A program made the translations under genes and the position numbers. A stretch of 64,000 nt of DNA, taken from Clostridioides difficile ATCC 9689 = DSM 1296 (lineage in GTDB: Bacteria; Bacillota; Clostridia; Peptostreptococcales; Peptostreptococcaceae). The DNA lies in the NCBI RefSeq assembly GCF_001077535.1, contig NZ_CP011968.1, positions 868,001 through 932,000 of the forward strand, given 5' to 3'. Positions 36,467-45,346 of the stretch are shown here, in pieces; position 1 is the stretch's first letter; each line of letters opens with the position of its first letter. The notes beneath the pieces were generated by a model, which had not been told where the DNA came from, did no database searches, and saw only the letters and a list, made by a program, of their open reading frames with translations.

Positions 36467-36838
36467 GTAATATACTTTAATGAGTAAATTTTATTACAAG
36501 ATTGGATTATTTAATGTTAAATAATTATATATTCTTTAAATACTGCAAAAGCCTCATCAAGCAATTTGAGTTATTTTATGTTAAGTAATTATATATTGAG
36601 TATTACTATTTAAAGATAGTATTAATGTTAAGTTAAAAAATAATATTAATGTTAAGTTAAAAAATAATATTAATGTTAAGTTGAAAATAGTACTAATGAT
36701 AAGATACTTAAAAGGCAGTTTAAAATTACTCTAATATTAGATATAATAAAAATTAGCATGATTAAAAATATTATTTTGAAGTTAAAAGATTTATGCATTT
36801 ATATTAGATTTTTTCTTTAAAAAAGGAGTGAATTATTT
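36467..36838. repeat. Intergenic tandem repeats before the PHP phosphatase
   Basis: ATTAATGTTAAGTTAAAAAATAAT (24 bases) occurs at 36621 and 36645, with a shorter, altered third copy at 36669 and decay by about 36703. A longer direct repeat containing GTTAAATAATTATATATT / GTTAAGTAATTATATATT lies at about 36507 and 36572. No gene is seen in this stretch; AAGGAGTG at its end serves the next gene. Confidence 0.7.
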
Positions 36839-37618
36839 ATGAAAGATGGTCATATACATTCACCTTATTGTCCTCATGGAAGTAAGGATGATTTTGAAAA
36901 ATATGTACAAAGAGCAATGGATGTTGGAATAACAGAAATGACATTTACAGAACATTTTCCGTATGCAAATGGATTTAGAGACCCTGCTCCTGAAAATGAT
37001 AGTTGTATGAGTATTGAAGATTTACCAAAGTATTTTAATGATGTCAAGAAGTTGAAAGAAAAGTATGAGGGTAAAATCAAGATAAATGTTGGGTCGGAAG
37101 TGGATTTTATAGAAGGATACGAAGAAGGGATAAAGGAGAATTTAAATAAATATGGAAAGGAATTAGAGGATTCTCTTTTATCAGTACATATAATTAAGAT
37201 TGATGATGATTATTATTGTGTAGATTACAGTGTAGAGGAGTTTCAAAATTTAATCGACAAATTAGGAAGTATTGAAGCTGTTTATAATAAGTATTATGAA
37301 ACATTGATAAAAGCTGTAAATTCAGATTTAGGTATACATAAACCAAAAAGAATAGGTCATTTAAATTTAGTTAGAAAGTTTAATCAGGTATTTCCATACG
37401 ATTATAAAGGAAATACAATTCTTGAAGAGTTAATAAAGTTAATTAAAGAAAAAGGTTATGAACTTGATTATAATGTTTCTGGAAATAGAAAAGAGTACTG
37501 CAAAGAGCCTTATATAGATGGATACTTATTAGAGTTGGTAAAAAAATACGATATTCCATTAGTTTTAGGTTCTGATTCTCACTGTGCAGAGGAAATAAAT
37601 AAATACGATATTATTTAG
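36839..37618 (+). CDS. hisK: PHP-family phosphatase, histidinol-phosphatase (HisJ/HisK) type
   Basis: A 259-residue PHP-domain metallophosphoesterase. Metal ligands are visible in DGHIHSPYCPHGS at the start, FTEHFPY near residue 40, GSEVDFIEG, SVHIIK, IGHLNLVRKF and the closing LGSDSHCAEEI. Histidinol-phosphate dephosphorylation is the usual role of this subfamily, but no other his gene is nearby, so the substrate is an inference. AAGGAGTG precedes the ATG. Single gene with a strong terminator. Confidence 0.88.
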   Translation: MKDGHIHSPYCPHGSKDDFEKYVQRAMDVGITEMTFTEHFPYANGFRDPAPENDSCMSIEDLPKYFNDVKKLKEKYEGKIKINVGSEVDFIEGYEEGIKENLNKYGKELEDSLLSVHIIKIDDDYYCVDYSVEEFQNLIDKLGSIEAVYNKYYETLIKAVNSDLGIHKPKRIGHLNLVRKFNQVFPYDYKGNTILEELIKLIKEKGYELDYNVSGNRKEYCKEPYIDGYLLELVKKYDIPLVLGSDSHCAEEINKYDII

Positions 37619-37628
37619 ATATATTCAC

Positions 37629-37681
37629 ACAAAAGACTGTAGATAAGTTTGTATAAAATAAATTTATGTACAGTCTTTTGT
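37629..37681 (+). terminator. Terminator after the PHP phosphatase gene
   Basis: ACAAAAGACTGTA at 37629-37641 is exactly complementary to TACAGTCTTTTGT at 37669-37681. The T-run inside the arm works in either direction. A degenerate relative (AAGATTGTAGATAAGCTTGTA) appears at about 37839. Confidence 0.8.
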
Positions 37682-37930
37682 AAATTTATATGATTGAAAA
37701 TAGTAATAGAACTTAAATAAAATAATAATAAGTTCTAAGTAAAATAACAATAGAATCTAAATAAAATAATAATAAAATTCAATAGAATAATAGGACTTAG
37801 GATTAATCTATCTTATTTATATAAACATTCTTATATAAGATTGTAGATAAGCTTGTATTTACACAAATCTATAGACCTTCTCTATTATATTGACTTAGTA
37901 ATTATAAATACTATTTTGCGTTTAAAGTTA
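37682..37930. repeat. Intergenic imperfect repeats
   Basis: AT-rich stretch with imperfect repeats of a unit like AGAACTTAAATAAAATAATAAT at about 37707, 37735 and 37751-37790. No gene. The DUF4300 gene converges on it from the right. Confidence 0.55.
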
Positions 37931-38815
37931 TTATTTCATAAGTTTATCGTTTTCCATTATTATAGGGTCAGGTAATTCAATTTCACCTTCTGACATCTTC
38001 AATCTATTAAACATATAATTTTTTACATCTTCTTTATTTTTAAATTTAGTAACTTGATAAGGTGATGTAACACCATATTTTTCTAAAAATAGAATGCCAT
38101 TTTTAGTTTTAATGCATATGCCTGTATGACCTATAAATACGTTTTTAGTTTCTGGATAACGAAGAAATCCATTTATAATAGATATATTTTTATTATTTTT
38201 AAAAGATATTTTTCTTTTTTTCCATTCATTTTTTATTTGTTCTGAAATTTTGATTGTATCATCTGTATCTTTAGCTGGTATTGCAGAAAAGAAGTTGATA
38301 AATTTTTCTACATCTTTGGTGCTAAATTTAGCATCTTTATTATTCATTATAGTGTCCAAGTCGACATTCAAGTCAATAGAGTCTCCAGTAAATTTCTTAT
38401 TTGAATTTATAAAATCTTTAAAAAGTCTAAAAGCAGTTATTCTACAATTTACATCCATATAATCAGGGAATTTTTTCACCCAATTATCTTGCAATTTTTC
38501 TAGGTTATATGGAACTTGTTTTGCATTGATTGAAGAATATCCAGATTTAGATATATTTATATTATTTTGAAGTATTTTAACTTGCAATTTATTATAATTG
38601 TTGACTGCTTTAATAAATGTATCTATGTCTTTTTCATTAATTTTATTTTCTTTTAGGATTTCCTTTACACTATTTTGAGTTTTTTTATCTATCATATTAG
38701 AATATATCAATTTATTATTATTATTATATTTAATATTTGAATATGCAAATATCGTAAGTATACTTGATAGTACTAAGACAACAGACAATATCATTATTAT
38801 TAATCTTTTTTTCAT
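37931..38815 (-). CDS. DUF4300 family exported protein
   Basis: A 294-residue protein with an N-terminal hydrophobic signal or anchor (about 4-26, IIMILSVVLVLSSILTIFAY) without a lipobox. The rest resembles the DUF4300 family: NCRITAFRLFKDFI with Cys124, and FIGHTGICIKTKNGILFLEKYG followed by SPYQVTKFKNKEDVKNYM. A Cys followed far downstream by a conserved His-Gly is the layout of papain/NlpC-type folds, so a cell-wall or peptide hydrolase role is possible, but no activity is known to me. AAGGAGAAC precedes the ATG. Monocistronic. Confidence 0.75.
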   Translation of the reverse strand: MKKRLIIMILSVVLVLSSILTIFAYSNIKYNNNNKLIYSNMIDKKTQNSVKEILKENKINEKDIDTFIKAVNNYNKLQVKILQNNINISKSGYSSINAKQVPYNLEKLQDNWVKKFPDYMDVNCRITAFRLFKDFINSNKKFTGDSIDLNVDLDTIMNNKDAKFSTKDVEKFINFFSAIPAKDTDDTIKISEQIKNEWKKRKISFKNNKNISIINGFLRYPETKNVFIGHTGICIKTKNGILFLEKYGVTSPYQVTKFKNKEDVKNYMFNRLKMSEGEIELPDPIIMENDKLMK

Positions 38816-39367
38816 ATTTAGTTCTCCTTTTTAAATTTATTGTGTCGACATATTTATAGTATATAGTACCTTTAAATTTACCTTCAATATGTTTTTAATT
38901 ACAAAACTGTTGTAAAAAATATAACTTTATTTAAAACTTTTTTTTAATATGTAAATATATATACTAATAGGGGGTACTTATTTTTAGAATATTCAGTAAA
39001 ATGATTTTGATATACTCTCTATATTTTGTATGTTAAAAGTAAATAAATTATTGTTAAAGAAGGTAAAGACTTTTAAATTTCTTATCATAGGATTTTAAGT
39101 AAATAAGAAGGATTGGAGTAATTAAAAATTTTTATTTTGCAAAAATAAGTATTTATTTATATGGATAAATTTGATTTTAAATCTATAAATATAGATAAAA
39201 TCTAATTATTTAACTTCAACTATTCCTCAAAAAAGCAACTTTTAAGGAATAGTTGAAGCAAAAAGTTTGGTTACATAATAGTAATTTTAGTTACAAGAAT
39301 GAAACTGTAAAACTTAGGATTTTCTTTATATAATTTCATTGAGAACATTTAATTTAGGAGGTAAGAT
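38816..39367. other. Divergent intergenic region with two hairpins
   Basis: 552 bases between divergent genes. It holds a perfect 14-bp inverted repeat (CTTCAACTATTCCT at 39214-39227 with its complement at 39245-39258) and a weaker one at about 39170-39201 (GATTTTA/ATCTATA arms). A TATAAT at 39329-39334 may serve the secreted protein at 39368. No gene is seen. Confidence 0.5.
39214..39258. promoter_or_regulatory. Perfect 14-bp inverted repeat
   Basis: CTTCAACTATTCCT pairs with AGGAATAGTTGAAG over a 17-base loop. It is 110 bases upstream of the gene at 39368 and has no T-run. It may be an operator, a processing site or an old terminator. Confidence 0.55.
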
Positions 39368-39880
39368 ATGAAAGTAAAAAAATTTAAAAGTGGTATAGTA
39401 ATGGCATTAACAGTAATGGCAATTGGAGCATCATTGACAAATGTATCAGCTATGGAATTAAACAAGAGTAAAGAGTTTGAAACTAAATACAATGAAATGA
39501 AGAGGGATTTTCAAGAGGAATATGGAAAAGAAGACAAATTTAATATAACATTGGATGATGAATTTACAAAAGAAGAAGTAAATGGAGCTAAAGGGATTAT
39601 AAAGACAACTAATAAAATGAATAATGAGGTTGTAGTATTAAATTATTTTGATGAAATGAAATCTGGAATTGAATTTGAGTTGAAGCCAAAAGCAGAAAAA
39701 AATGCAATTTTGAGAGATGAATTTCAACAAGGTTATGGAAAGGAAGATAAATTCAAAGTTGTGCTAGATGATGAATTTACAAAAGAAGAGGTAAATGGAG
39801 CTAAGGGCATTATAAAGACTACAGATAAAGAGACAGGTGAGGTTATCGTATATAATTACTTTGATGAGCTTGAAAAATAA
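39368..39880 (+). CDS. Secreted protein with a duplicated ~54-residue domain
   Basis: 170 residues: a signal peptide (about 1-28, cleaved after VSA), then two near-identical domains at about 47-99 and 117-170. Each contains YGKEDKF, LDDEFTKEEVNGAKGIIKTT and NYFDE; the period is about 70 residues (210 bases). The strictly conserved core and the variable linker suggest a recent internal duplication. It is acidic, lacks cysteine, and no family is recognised. AGGAGG precedes the ATG. It is followed by a large minisatellite. Function unknown; a secreted binding protein or inhibitor is one guess. Confidence 0.8.
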   Translation: MKVKKFKSGIVMALTVMAIGASLTNVSAMELNKSKEFETKYNEMKRDFQEEYGKEDKFNITLDDEFTKEEVNGAKGIIKTTNKMNNEVVVLNYFDEMKSGIEFELKPKAEKNAILRDEFQQGYGKEDKFKVVLDDEFTKEEVNGAKGIIKTTDKETGEVIVYNYFDELEK

Positions 39881-39895
39881 TGCTTAAAGATTACT

Positions 39896-40535
39896 TTGAT
39901 TGAATGAAAAGGTAATTGTGTTGAGAATATTAAATGACTGAATAAAAACAGTTGTATCAAAAACAAACAATAATAGAATGTAAGAATGATTGTGTCGAAA
40001 ATATAAAATGACTGAATAAAAAACGATTGCGTCAAAAATAAACAATAATAGAATGTAAGAATAATTATGTCGAAAATATAAAATGACTGAATAAAAACAG
40101 TTGTATCAAAACAAACAATAATAGAATGTAAAAATGATTGTGTCGAAAGTATTAAATGACTGAATAAAAAACGATTGCGTCAAAAATAAACAATAATAGA
40201 ATGTAAGAATAATTGTGTCAAGAATATTAAATGACTGAATAAAAACAGTTGTATCAAAAACAAACAATAATAGAATGTAAGAATGATTGTGTTGAAAATA
40301 TTAAATGACTGAATAAAAAACGATTGTGTCAAAAACAAAAAATAATTAAGTGTAAGAATGATTGTATCAAGAATATAAAATGATTCAACAAAAAACGATT
40401 GTGTCAAAAATAAAAAATAATTAAGTGTAAGAATGATTGTATCAAGAATATAAAATGACTGAATAAAAAACGATTGCGTCAAAAATAAAAAACAATTAAA
40501 TGTAAGAATAATTATGTCAAAAATATAAAATAAAT
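39896..40535. repeat. Minisatellite of eight ~75-bp units
   Basis: ATGACTGAATAAAAA recurs at 39934, 40008, 40083, 40156, 40231, 40305, 40380 and 40455, spacing 73-75 bases. Each unit is itself two diverged halves of about 37 bases (one with CAGTTGTATCAAAAAC or CGATTGCGTCAAAAAT, one with GATTGTGTCGAAAAT). Alternate units are more alike (CAGTTG type and CGATTG type), so an approximately 150-bp higher-order unit was amplified. No gene. The unit length near a multiple of three leaves an artefact ORF open on the minus strand. Confidence 0.9.
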
Positions 40536-40575
40536 TAAAAGAAAAAGATTATATTGAAGGAAAAAGATTTGAAAT

Positions 40576-40608
40576 AGGGGTGAACTTTACATATTATAGT
40601 TCACCCTT
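40576..40608. terminator. Bidirectional-looking hairpin
   Basis: GGGTGAACT at 40578-40586 pairs with AGTTCACCC at 40598-40606. It lies downstream of the minus-strand aminotransferase remnant and probably was its terminator. Confidence 0.6.
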
Positions 40609-40705
40609 ATACAAAAATATAAAATATAATTTATTATAGGAAAATTTAAAAAAATCAGTCTATTTAATTTATACTGATATATTGTAGGATTTTACAAACA
40701 AACTG

Positions 40706-41270
40706 TTATATAACTTTTTTTATCTCCAATTTTGATTTTAAGATATCTAAGAATTTATAACAATCTTCTGGATATATTTCTCCCATATTTGCTACTTGGA
40801 ATATGTTAGCATCTAGGAATTTGCCTTTTCCTGGATAGACAACATAGCCACTTTCCCTTTCTAGCCCTAATATAAACTCATTTACATTGATTTCTTTAGG
40901 TAGAAATACAGATGTTACTGTATTAGACATATACTTATCTGGAAGTAAAAATGTTAGACCCAATTCTTCCATACCATTCCTTAAAATAGCAGAACATTCT
41001 TTGTATCTTTCTATTTTACTGTCATCTTCCAAAAACTCAGTTAAAGCTTCATTAAGGGCAAATATTAAAGTAACATTAGGTGTATTTGGTGTTTGAGAAG
41101 ATGATTTAGCAACTTTATAGTGTTTATAAAGATTAAGATACACATTCTTACATTGATTTTCTTTAATATTTTGTAAAATACTCTCTTTAGCACAAAGGTA
41201 TGCAGAACCTGGAAATGCTCCAAGAGCTTTACCACCAACACCTGTTATTATATCTATTAAGTCAGAGTTT
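40706..41270 (-). pseudogene. 5'-truncated class V aminotransferase (2-aminoethylphosphonate-pyruvate type)
   Basis: The C-terminal half of a PhnW-like PLP-dependent aminotransferase. The frame opens at a stop near 41268 and reads DLIDIITGVGGKALGAFPGS (with the probable PLP lysine), then CAKESILQNIKENQCKN, SSQTPNTPNV and the C-terminal domain to 40706. The first roughly 190 residues of the family are missing, and no start or ribosome binding site fits, so it is a remnant. An ORF caller could start it at the GTG at 41143. The region 41271-41464 upstream contains no remainder. Confidence 0.75.
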
Positions 41271-41417
41271 AGGTATATTTGTTAATGTATGTATATTTAT
41301 CAAATAATATTATAAGTGTTATGCAAGATAATTTTACCATATTTAAAACTTACATTTAAGCAAAAAAGTAAAAATAGATGTTTAATAATTCAAAATAACT
41401 CAAATTTTATAAAACAA

Positions 41418-41446
41418 TTGACTAAAATATGATTTTATTATATAAT
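41418..41446 (+). promoter_or_regulatory. Sigma-A promoter of tRNA-Ser
   Basis: TTGACT at 41418-41423, a 17-base spacer and TATAAT at 41441-41446, 18 bases upstream of the tRNA. Confidence 0.8.
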
Positions 41447-41464
41447 TTACTAGTATAGAGATAT

Positions 41465-41555
41465 GGAGAAGTACTCAAGTGGCTCAAGAGGATCCCCTGC
41501 TAAGGGATTAGGCTGGGTAACCGGTGCGAGGGTTCGAATCCCTCCTTCTCCGCCA
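41465..41555 (+). tRNA. tRNA-Ser(GCU)
   Basis: A 91-base class II tRNA with acceptor GGAGAAG/CTTCTCC, discriminator G and an encoded CCA. The anticodon arm TCCCCT-GCT-AAGGGA gives GCU (anticodon 41499-41501), which reads AGC and AGU. A long variable arm and the T-loop GGTTCGAATCC are present. It has its own promoter and terminator. Confidence 0.96.
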
Positions 41556-41561
41556 ATTATT

Positions 41562-41593
41562 AAAGGCTATTTTTATTAAAGATAGTCTTTTTA
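41562..41593 (+). terminator. Terminator of tRNA-Ser
   Basis: AAAGGCTAT at 41562-41570 pairs with ATAGTCTTT at 41582-41590 (one G-U pair), followed by T. Confidence 0.75.
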
Positions 41594-41642
41594 TAATGTC
41601 ATAAATGATTAGATATGTATAACTAAAGAAAGGAGGGAATAG

Positions 41643-42431
41643 ATGACAACTTTAATTTTTTTCATAGTGGGGATAGCATCTTTGGTAGTTGCTTTTGTTA
41701 TTGATGGGGGACATGTTGGAGCATTATTTGTATTTTCATCAGCACTTGTTGTGTTTGGTGGAACTATAGGAGCTGTTGGAGCTTCGACTCCATTCCCTGT
41801 GTTTAAAAAGTCTATAAAGATAATGTTATTAGCTTTTAAAAATAAAAAGCCTAATAACATAGAAAATATAATCTATTTCAAAGAAATTGCAACAAAGGCT
41901 AGGAAAGAGGGGCTTCTTAGTATTGACAAAGAAATAAGTGAGAATGATGAATTAGACCCTTTTATTAGAAAAGGGCTTGAACTTATGGTAGATGGAGTGG
42001 ATGCAGTTACTATAAGAAATATATTGGAATCACAGATACAGATAACATCAAAACGACATAAAGAAGGAATAGCAATTTTTGATTCAGCAGGTGGATATGC
42101 ACCTACACTGGGGATAATAGGTACAGTTATGGGATTAGTACATATTTTAGGTAATCTTTCAAGTAATCCAGATGCATTAGGACCTCAAATTTCTGTTGCA
42201 TTTTTGGCTACTTTGTATGGTGTTGGTTCTGCCAATTTAATATGGTTACCAATAGCATCAAAACTTAAGGCTATAAATCAACAAGAAGTAAGTGAAAGAC
42301 TTTTGGTGATAGAAGCAATATTATCCATACTTGAGGGTGATAATTCTAATTTAATGACAGAAAAATTAAAAATATTTTTAAATTCAAAAGAACTAATTGA
42401 ACTTGAAGAAATTGGTGGTAGAGCTGAATAA
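41643..42431 (+). CDS. motA: MotA-type stator/proton channel subunit
   Basis: A 262-residue inner-membrane protein of the MotA/ExbB family: membrane segments at about 3-22, 30-52, 148-172 and 180-205, with the proline-bearing APTLGIIGTVMGLVHILGNL before the third and the charged cytoplasmic loop between (KARKEGLLSIDKE). AAAGGAGGGA precedes the ATG. The motB gene follows by 14 bases. No flagellar genes are adjacent, so this is a stand-alone stator pair that may drive the flagellum or another task. Confidence 0.9.
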   Translation: MTTLIFFIVGIASLVVAFVIDGGHVGALFVFSSALVVFGGTIGAVGASTPFPVFKKSIKIMLLAFKNKKPNNIENIIYFKEIATKARKEGLLSIDKEISENDELDPFIRKGLELMVDGVDAVTIRNILESQIQITSKRHKEGIAIFDSAGGYAPTLGIIGTVMGLVHILGNLSSNPDALGPQISVAFLATLYGVGSANLIWLPIASKLKAINQQEVSERLLVIEAILSILEGDNSNLMTEKLKIFLNSKELIELEEIGGRAE

Positions 42432-42445
42432 TATAAAAGGATGGA

Positions 42446-43192
42446 ATGTTTATGTTGTATGATGAAGATGAAAAAGAAGAAAACAATGAGCGATGGCTTT
42501 TAACTTATTCAGACCTCATAACATTACTTATGATTTTCTTTGTAATAATGTATTCTATGAGTAATGTTGATGCGGAGAAATATAAACAATTATCTCAATC
42601 TCTAAATTCTGCTTTTGGTGGTTCTTCTGGAGTTATTGAAGGTGGTAATAGCAAGATAGAACCAGTAGTTGAACCAGGAAGTAATGATTTAGATACTTTA
42701 CAAAATGCTAAGTTTAAAAAAATTGGTGAAGAAATTCAGAAGTATTTAAACGAAAATGGTATGGCTAATTCAGTATCATTAAGAGTTCAAGATAGAGGAT
42801 TAGTAATAAGCCTTAAAGATACAATACTATTTGATACAGGGAAAGCTATTGTGAAGGATAATTCTAGAGATAAGATTATTCAAATAGGTAAGATGTTAAA
42901 TGAAATGAATAGTTACATGAGAGTAGAAGGCCATACAGACAATATGTCTATAAAAAATTCAGAGTTTAAGTCAAATTGGGATTTATCAGTTATGAGAGCA
43001 ACCAATGTTGTTCAACTTCTTATTGACAATGCAGGTATAGCACCAGATAAATTATCTGCTGTAGGATATGGTGAGTTTAGACCAATAGCAGAAAATTCAT
43101 CTGAAGAAGGTAGGTCAAAAAATAGAAGAGTTGATATAGTTTTAGTTGATAGTAAATATGATAATGTAGAAAATGTTTCAAAGGATAAATAG
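42446..43192 (+). CDS. motB: MotB-type stator subunit
   Basis: A 248-residue partner of MotA: a single N-terminal membrane segment (about 18-38) with the ion-binding Asp in TYSDLITLLMIFFVIMYS, a plug/linker, and a C-terminal OmpA-like peptidoglycan-binding domain (about 130-245: ILFDTGKA, GHTDN, YGEFRPIAEN, NRRVDIVL). Two in-frame ATGs (42446 and 42452) compete for AAAAGGA; the choice is uncertain by two residues. The ion (proton or sodium) cannot be told with certainty. Confidence 0.88.
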   Translation: MFMLYDEDEKEENNERWLLTYSDLITLLMIFFVIMYSMSNVDAEKYKQLSQSLNSAFGGSSGVIEGGNSKIEPVVEPGSNDLDTLQNAKFKKIGEEIQKYLNENGMANSVSLRVQDRGLVISLKDTILFDTGKAIVKDNSRDKIIQIGKMLNEMNSYMRVEGHTDNMSIKNSEFKSNWDLSVMRATNVVQLLIDNAGIAPDKLSAVGYGEFRPIAENSSEEGRSKNRRVDIVLVDSKYDNVENVSKDK

Positions 43193-43199
43193 TTAAATT

Positions 43200-43243
43200 A
43201 GCTGTCTCAATACAGAATTAATTCTAAAGGAGATGGCTTTTTT
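43200..43243 (+). terminator. Terminator of motAB
   Basis: AGCTGTCTC at 43200-43208 pairs with GAGATGGCT at 43230-43238 (two G-U pairs), then a T-run. Confidence 0.75.
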
Positions 43244-43367
43244 ATGCGAAAATCAAAAATAGATACATAGTAAGTTACCTTTTTGTAGGAATATATGGTA
43301 TCTTAAATATATAATATTTAAATAATGTATAAGCTCAATTAAAAAATTTATAGAGGATGGAAAATAA

Positions 43368-43742
43368 ATGGGAAATAAAAATAAAAATACTAAATATAAA
43401 GATAAAACAAGAGAAAGGTATAATAAAAAAGTTGAGAATTTAAATAAAGAAAAATTAAATAAAATTAATAAGCAATCTAAGAAGGTAGATAAGATTGATG
43501 ATATTATTAATAAATCTAGTATTGTATTATGTGTACTTCTAGTAGTGTTTTCATTGCTTTACTTATTTAAACTGGTTCAACTTAATATAATAATGATACT
43601 TTTAGTAATTACAGTAGCTATTCAACAAGGATTGGTGTCATTTGGTGCATTTAGAAATAAAAATTATGTAAAAGCTTTATTTTCTATATTTGTAATAGTA
43701 TGTTTCTTAATTGCTTTTAAATATGTTGTAAATCCTGTTTAA
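43368..43742 (+). CDS. Small basic membrane protein, unrecognised
   Basis: 124 residues: a Lys/Asn-rich N-terminal tail (1-48), then three hydrophobic segments at about 51-70, 74-92 and 100-120. The basic tail implies a cytoplasmic N-terminus. GAGGATGG precedes the ATG. No family is recognised. It is separated from motAB by a terminator and from the next gene by 90 bases. Function unknown. Confidence 0.75.
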   Translation: MGNKNKNTKYKDKTRERYNKKVENLNKEKLNKINKQSKKVDKIDDIINKSSIVLCVLLVVFSLLYLFKLVQLNIIMILLVITVAIQQGLVSFGAFRNKNYVKALFSIFVIVCFLIAFKYVVNPV

Positions 43743-43833
43743 ATATATCAATAAACGTTCTATAATTAATATAAATAGTGAAGTTACAGTTTTAATGCTA
43801 TTATAAATTTTATAATTTGAAGGAGTAGATTTT

Positions 43834-45294
43834 ATGAATAGGTGTAAGTTTGCAAAATTAATTATCACATCAATGATTGTTTTATTACTTACAGGATGTA
43901 GTTTAAAGAAGGAAGATAATTATAAGTTAGACCCAGAAAATCCGACATCAATACAAATTTGGCATTATTATAATGGACAGCAGAAAATGGCTTTTGATAA
44001 GCTTGTTAAGGAATTTAATGACACTGTAGGTGCTGAAAAAGGAATTATTGTTGAAGCATTCAGTCAAGGTAATGTAGTTGATTTATCAGAGAAAGTTTTA
44101 GATTCTGCAAATAAAAAAGTTGGTTCTGAAGATGTACCAAATATATTTGCAGCATACTCAGATACTGCATATGAAATGGATAAATTAGGGTTACTAGTAG
44201 ATATGGATAAGTACATAAGTAAAGAAGAATTAAATGAATACATAGACGAATATGTAGAAGAAGGCAGAATAAATTCTAAGGATGAGTTTAAACTTTTCCC
44301 AATTGCAAAATCAACTGAAATTTTGATGTTAAATAAAACTGATTGGGATAAATTTGCAAAAGCTACAAATTCAAATATAAATGATATAAAAACAATTGAA
44401 GGATTAGTAGAGACATCAAAAAAATATTATGAATGGACAGATAGTTTAACGAAAGAGCCTAATGATGGTAAAGCATTTTTTGGAAGAGATGCTTTAGCAA
44501 ATTATATTATTATAGGAAGTAAACAACTAGGAGTAGAAATTTTTTCTGTTAAAGATGGTAAAGTTACACTAAATATTGATGAAAAAGTTATGAAAAAACT
44601 ATGGGATAATTTCTATGTACCATATATAAATGGATATTTTGCTTCTTATGGTAAGTTTCGTTCTGATGATGCAAAAACAGGTGATATATTAGCTCTTGTA
44701 GGTTCTAGTTCAGGAGCAGCATACTTTCCAGATAGAGTAATGCTAAATGATAATGAGAGTTATAATATTGAAACATCTGTTTTTCAAGCACCACGTTTTA
44801 AAGGAGAAGGAAAATATGCTGTACAACAAGGTGCAGGAATGGCTGTAACAAAATCTACTAAAGAAGAAGAATATGCATCAGTAGAATTTTTAAAATGGTT
44901 TACAGATAAAGAACCTAATATAAAATTCTCTATTGCTTCTGGATACTTACCAGTAAAGAAAAAAACGAATGATTTGGATGTTATAAAAGAAGTTATGAAG
45001 AAAGATAATTTGAGTTTATCTGATAAAGTTGAAGGTTCAATAGCCTCATCTATTGAACAGATTAACAGTTGTAATTTATATACTAATAAAGCATTTGATG
45101 GTGGAACTAAAGCTAGACAAATACTTGAATATTCAATGCTTGATAAAGCTAAAGAAGATTCAAATAAAATAAATGAATTAGTAAAAAGTGGAACTTCTAA
45201 GAAGGATGCAGTAGCACAATTTAATAATGATAAAAATTTTAAAACTTGGTTTGAAAATTTTAAGGCTGAGCTTGAAAATGCTATAAAAAAATAG
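43834..45294 (+). CDS. Extracellular solute-binding lipoprotein
   Basis: 486 residues with a lipoprotein signal (LLTGCSLKKED; Cys near residue 22) and a periplasmic-type solute-binding fold of the sugar/oligosaccharide family (SIQIWHYYNGQQKMAFDKLVKEFN, MLNKTDWDKFAKA, AVQQGAGMAVTKSTKEEEYASVEFLKWFT, each quoted in part). AAGGAG precedes the ATG. No permease or ATPase gene is adjacent; instead a membrane GGDEF-EAL protein starts about 50 bases downstream. This suggests the lipoprotein feeds a signal to that protein rather than transport; inference. Confidence 0.87.
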   Translation: MNRCKFAKLIITSMIVLLLTGCSLKKEDNYKLDPENPTSIQIWHYYNGQQKMAFDKLVKEFNDTVGAEKGIIVEAFSQGNVVDLSEKVLDSANKKVGSEDVPNIFAAYSDTAYEMDKLGLLVDMDKYISKEELNEYIDEYVEEGRINSKDEFKLFPIAKSTEILMLNKTDWDKFAKATNSNINDIKTIEGLVETSKKYYEWTDSLTKEPNDGKAFFGRDALANYIIIGSKQLGVEIFSVKDGKVTLNIDEKVMKKLWDNFYVPYINGYFASYGKFRSDDAKTGDILALVGSSSGAAYFPDRVMLNDNESYNIETSVFQAPRFKGEGKYAVQQGAGMAVTKSTKEEEYASVEFLKWFTDKEPNIKFSIASGYLPVKKKTNDLDVIKEVMKKDNLSLSDKVEGSIASSIEQINSCNLYTNKAFDGGTKARQILEYSMLDKAKEDSNKINELVKSGTSKKDAVAQFNNDKNFKTWFENFKAELENAIKK

Positions 45295-45346
45295 ATGAAT
45301 TGGCAGTTAGTGTGTTGACGAGCACAAAGGTATAGGTGGAATGGGT

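Noticed and set aside
40180-40482. A 100-residue hydrophobic minus-strand ORF with a 25-residue repeat
   Set aside because: It is the minisatellite read in a frame kept open because the unit is close to 75 bases. No ribosome binding site.
39896-40535. The 75-bp repeats as a CRISPR array
   Set aside because: Units are contiguous, lack unique spacers of constant length between exact repeats, and no cas genes are nearby. It is a minisatellite.
41271-41464. 5' half of the aminotransferase gene
   Set aside because: Translation of all minus frames shows no further match; the reading frame closes at a stop near 41268.
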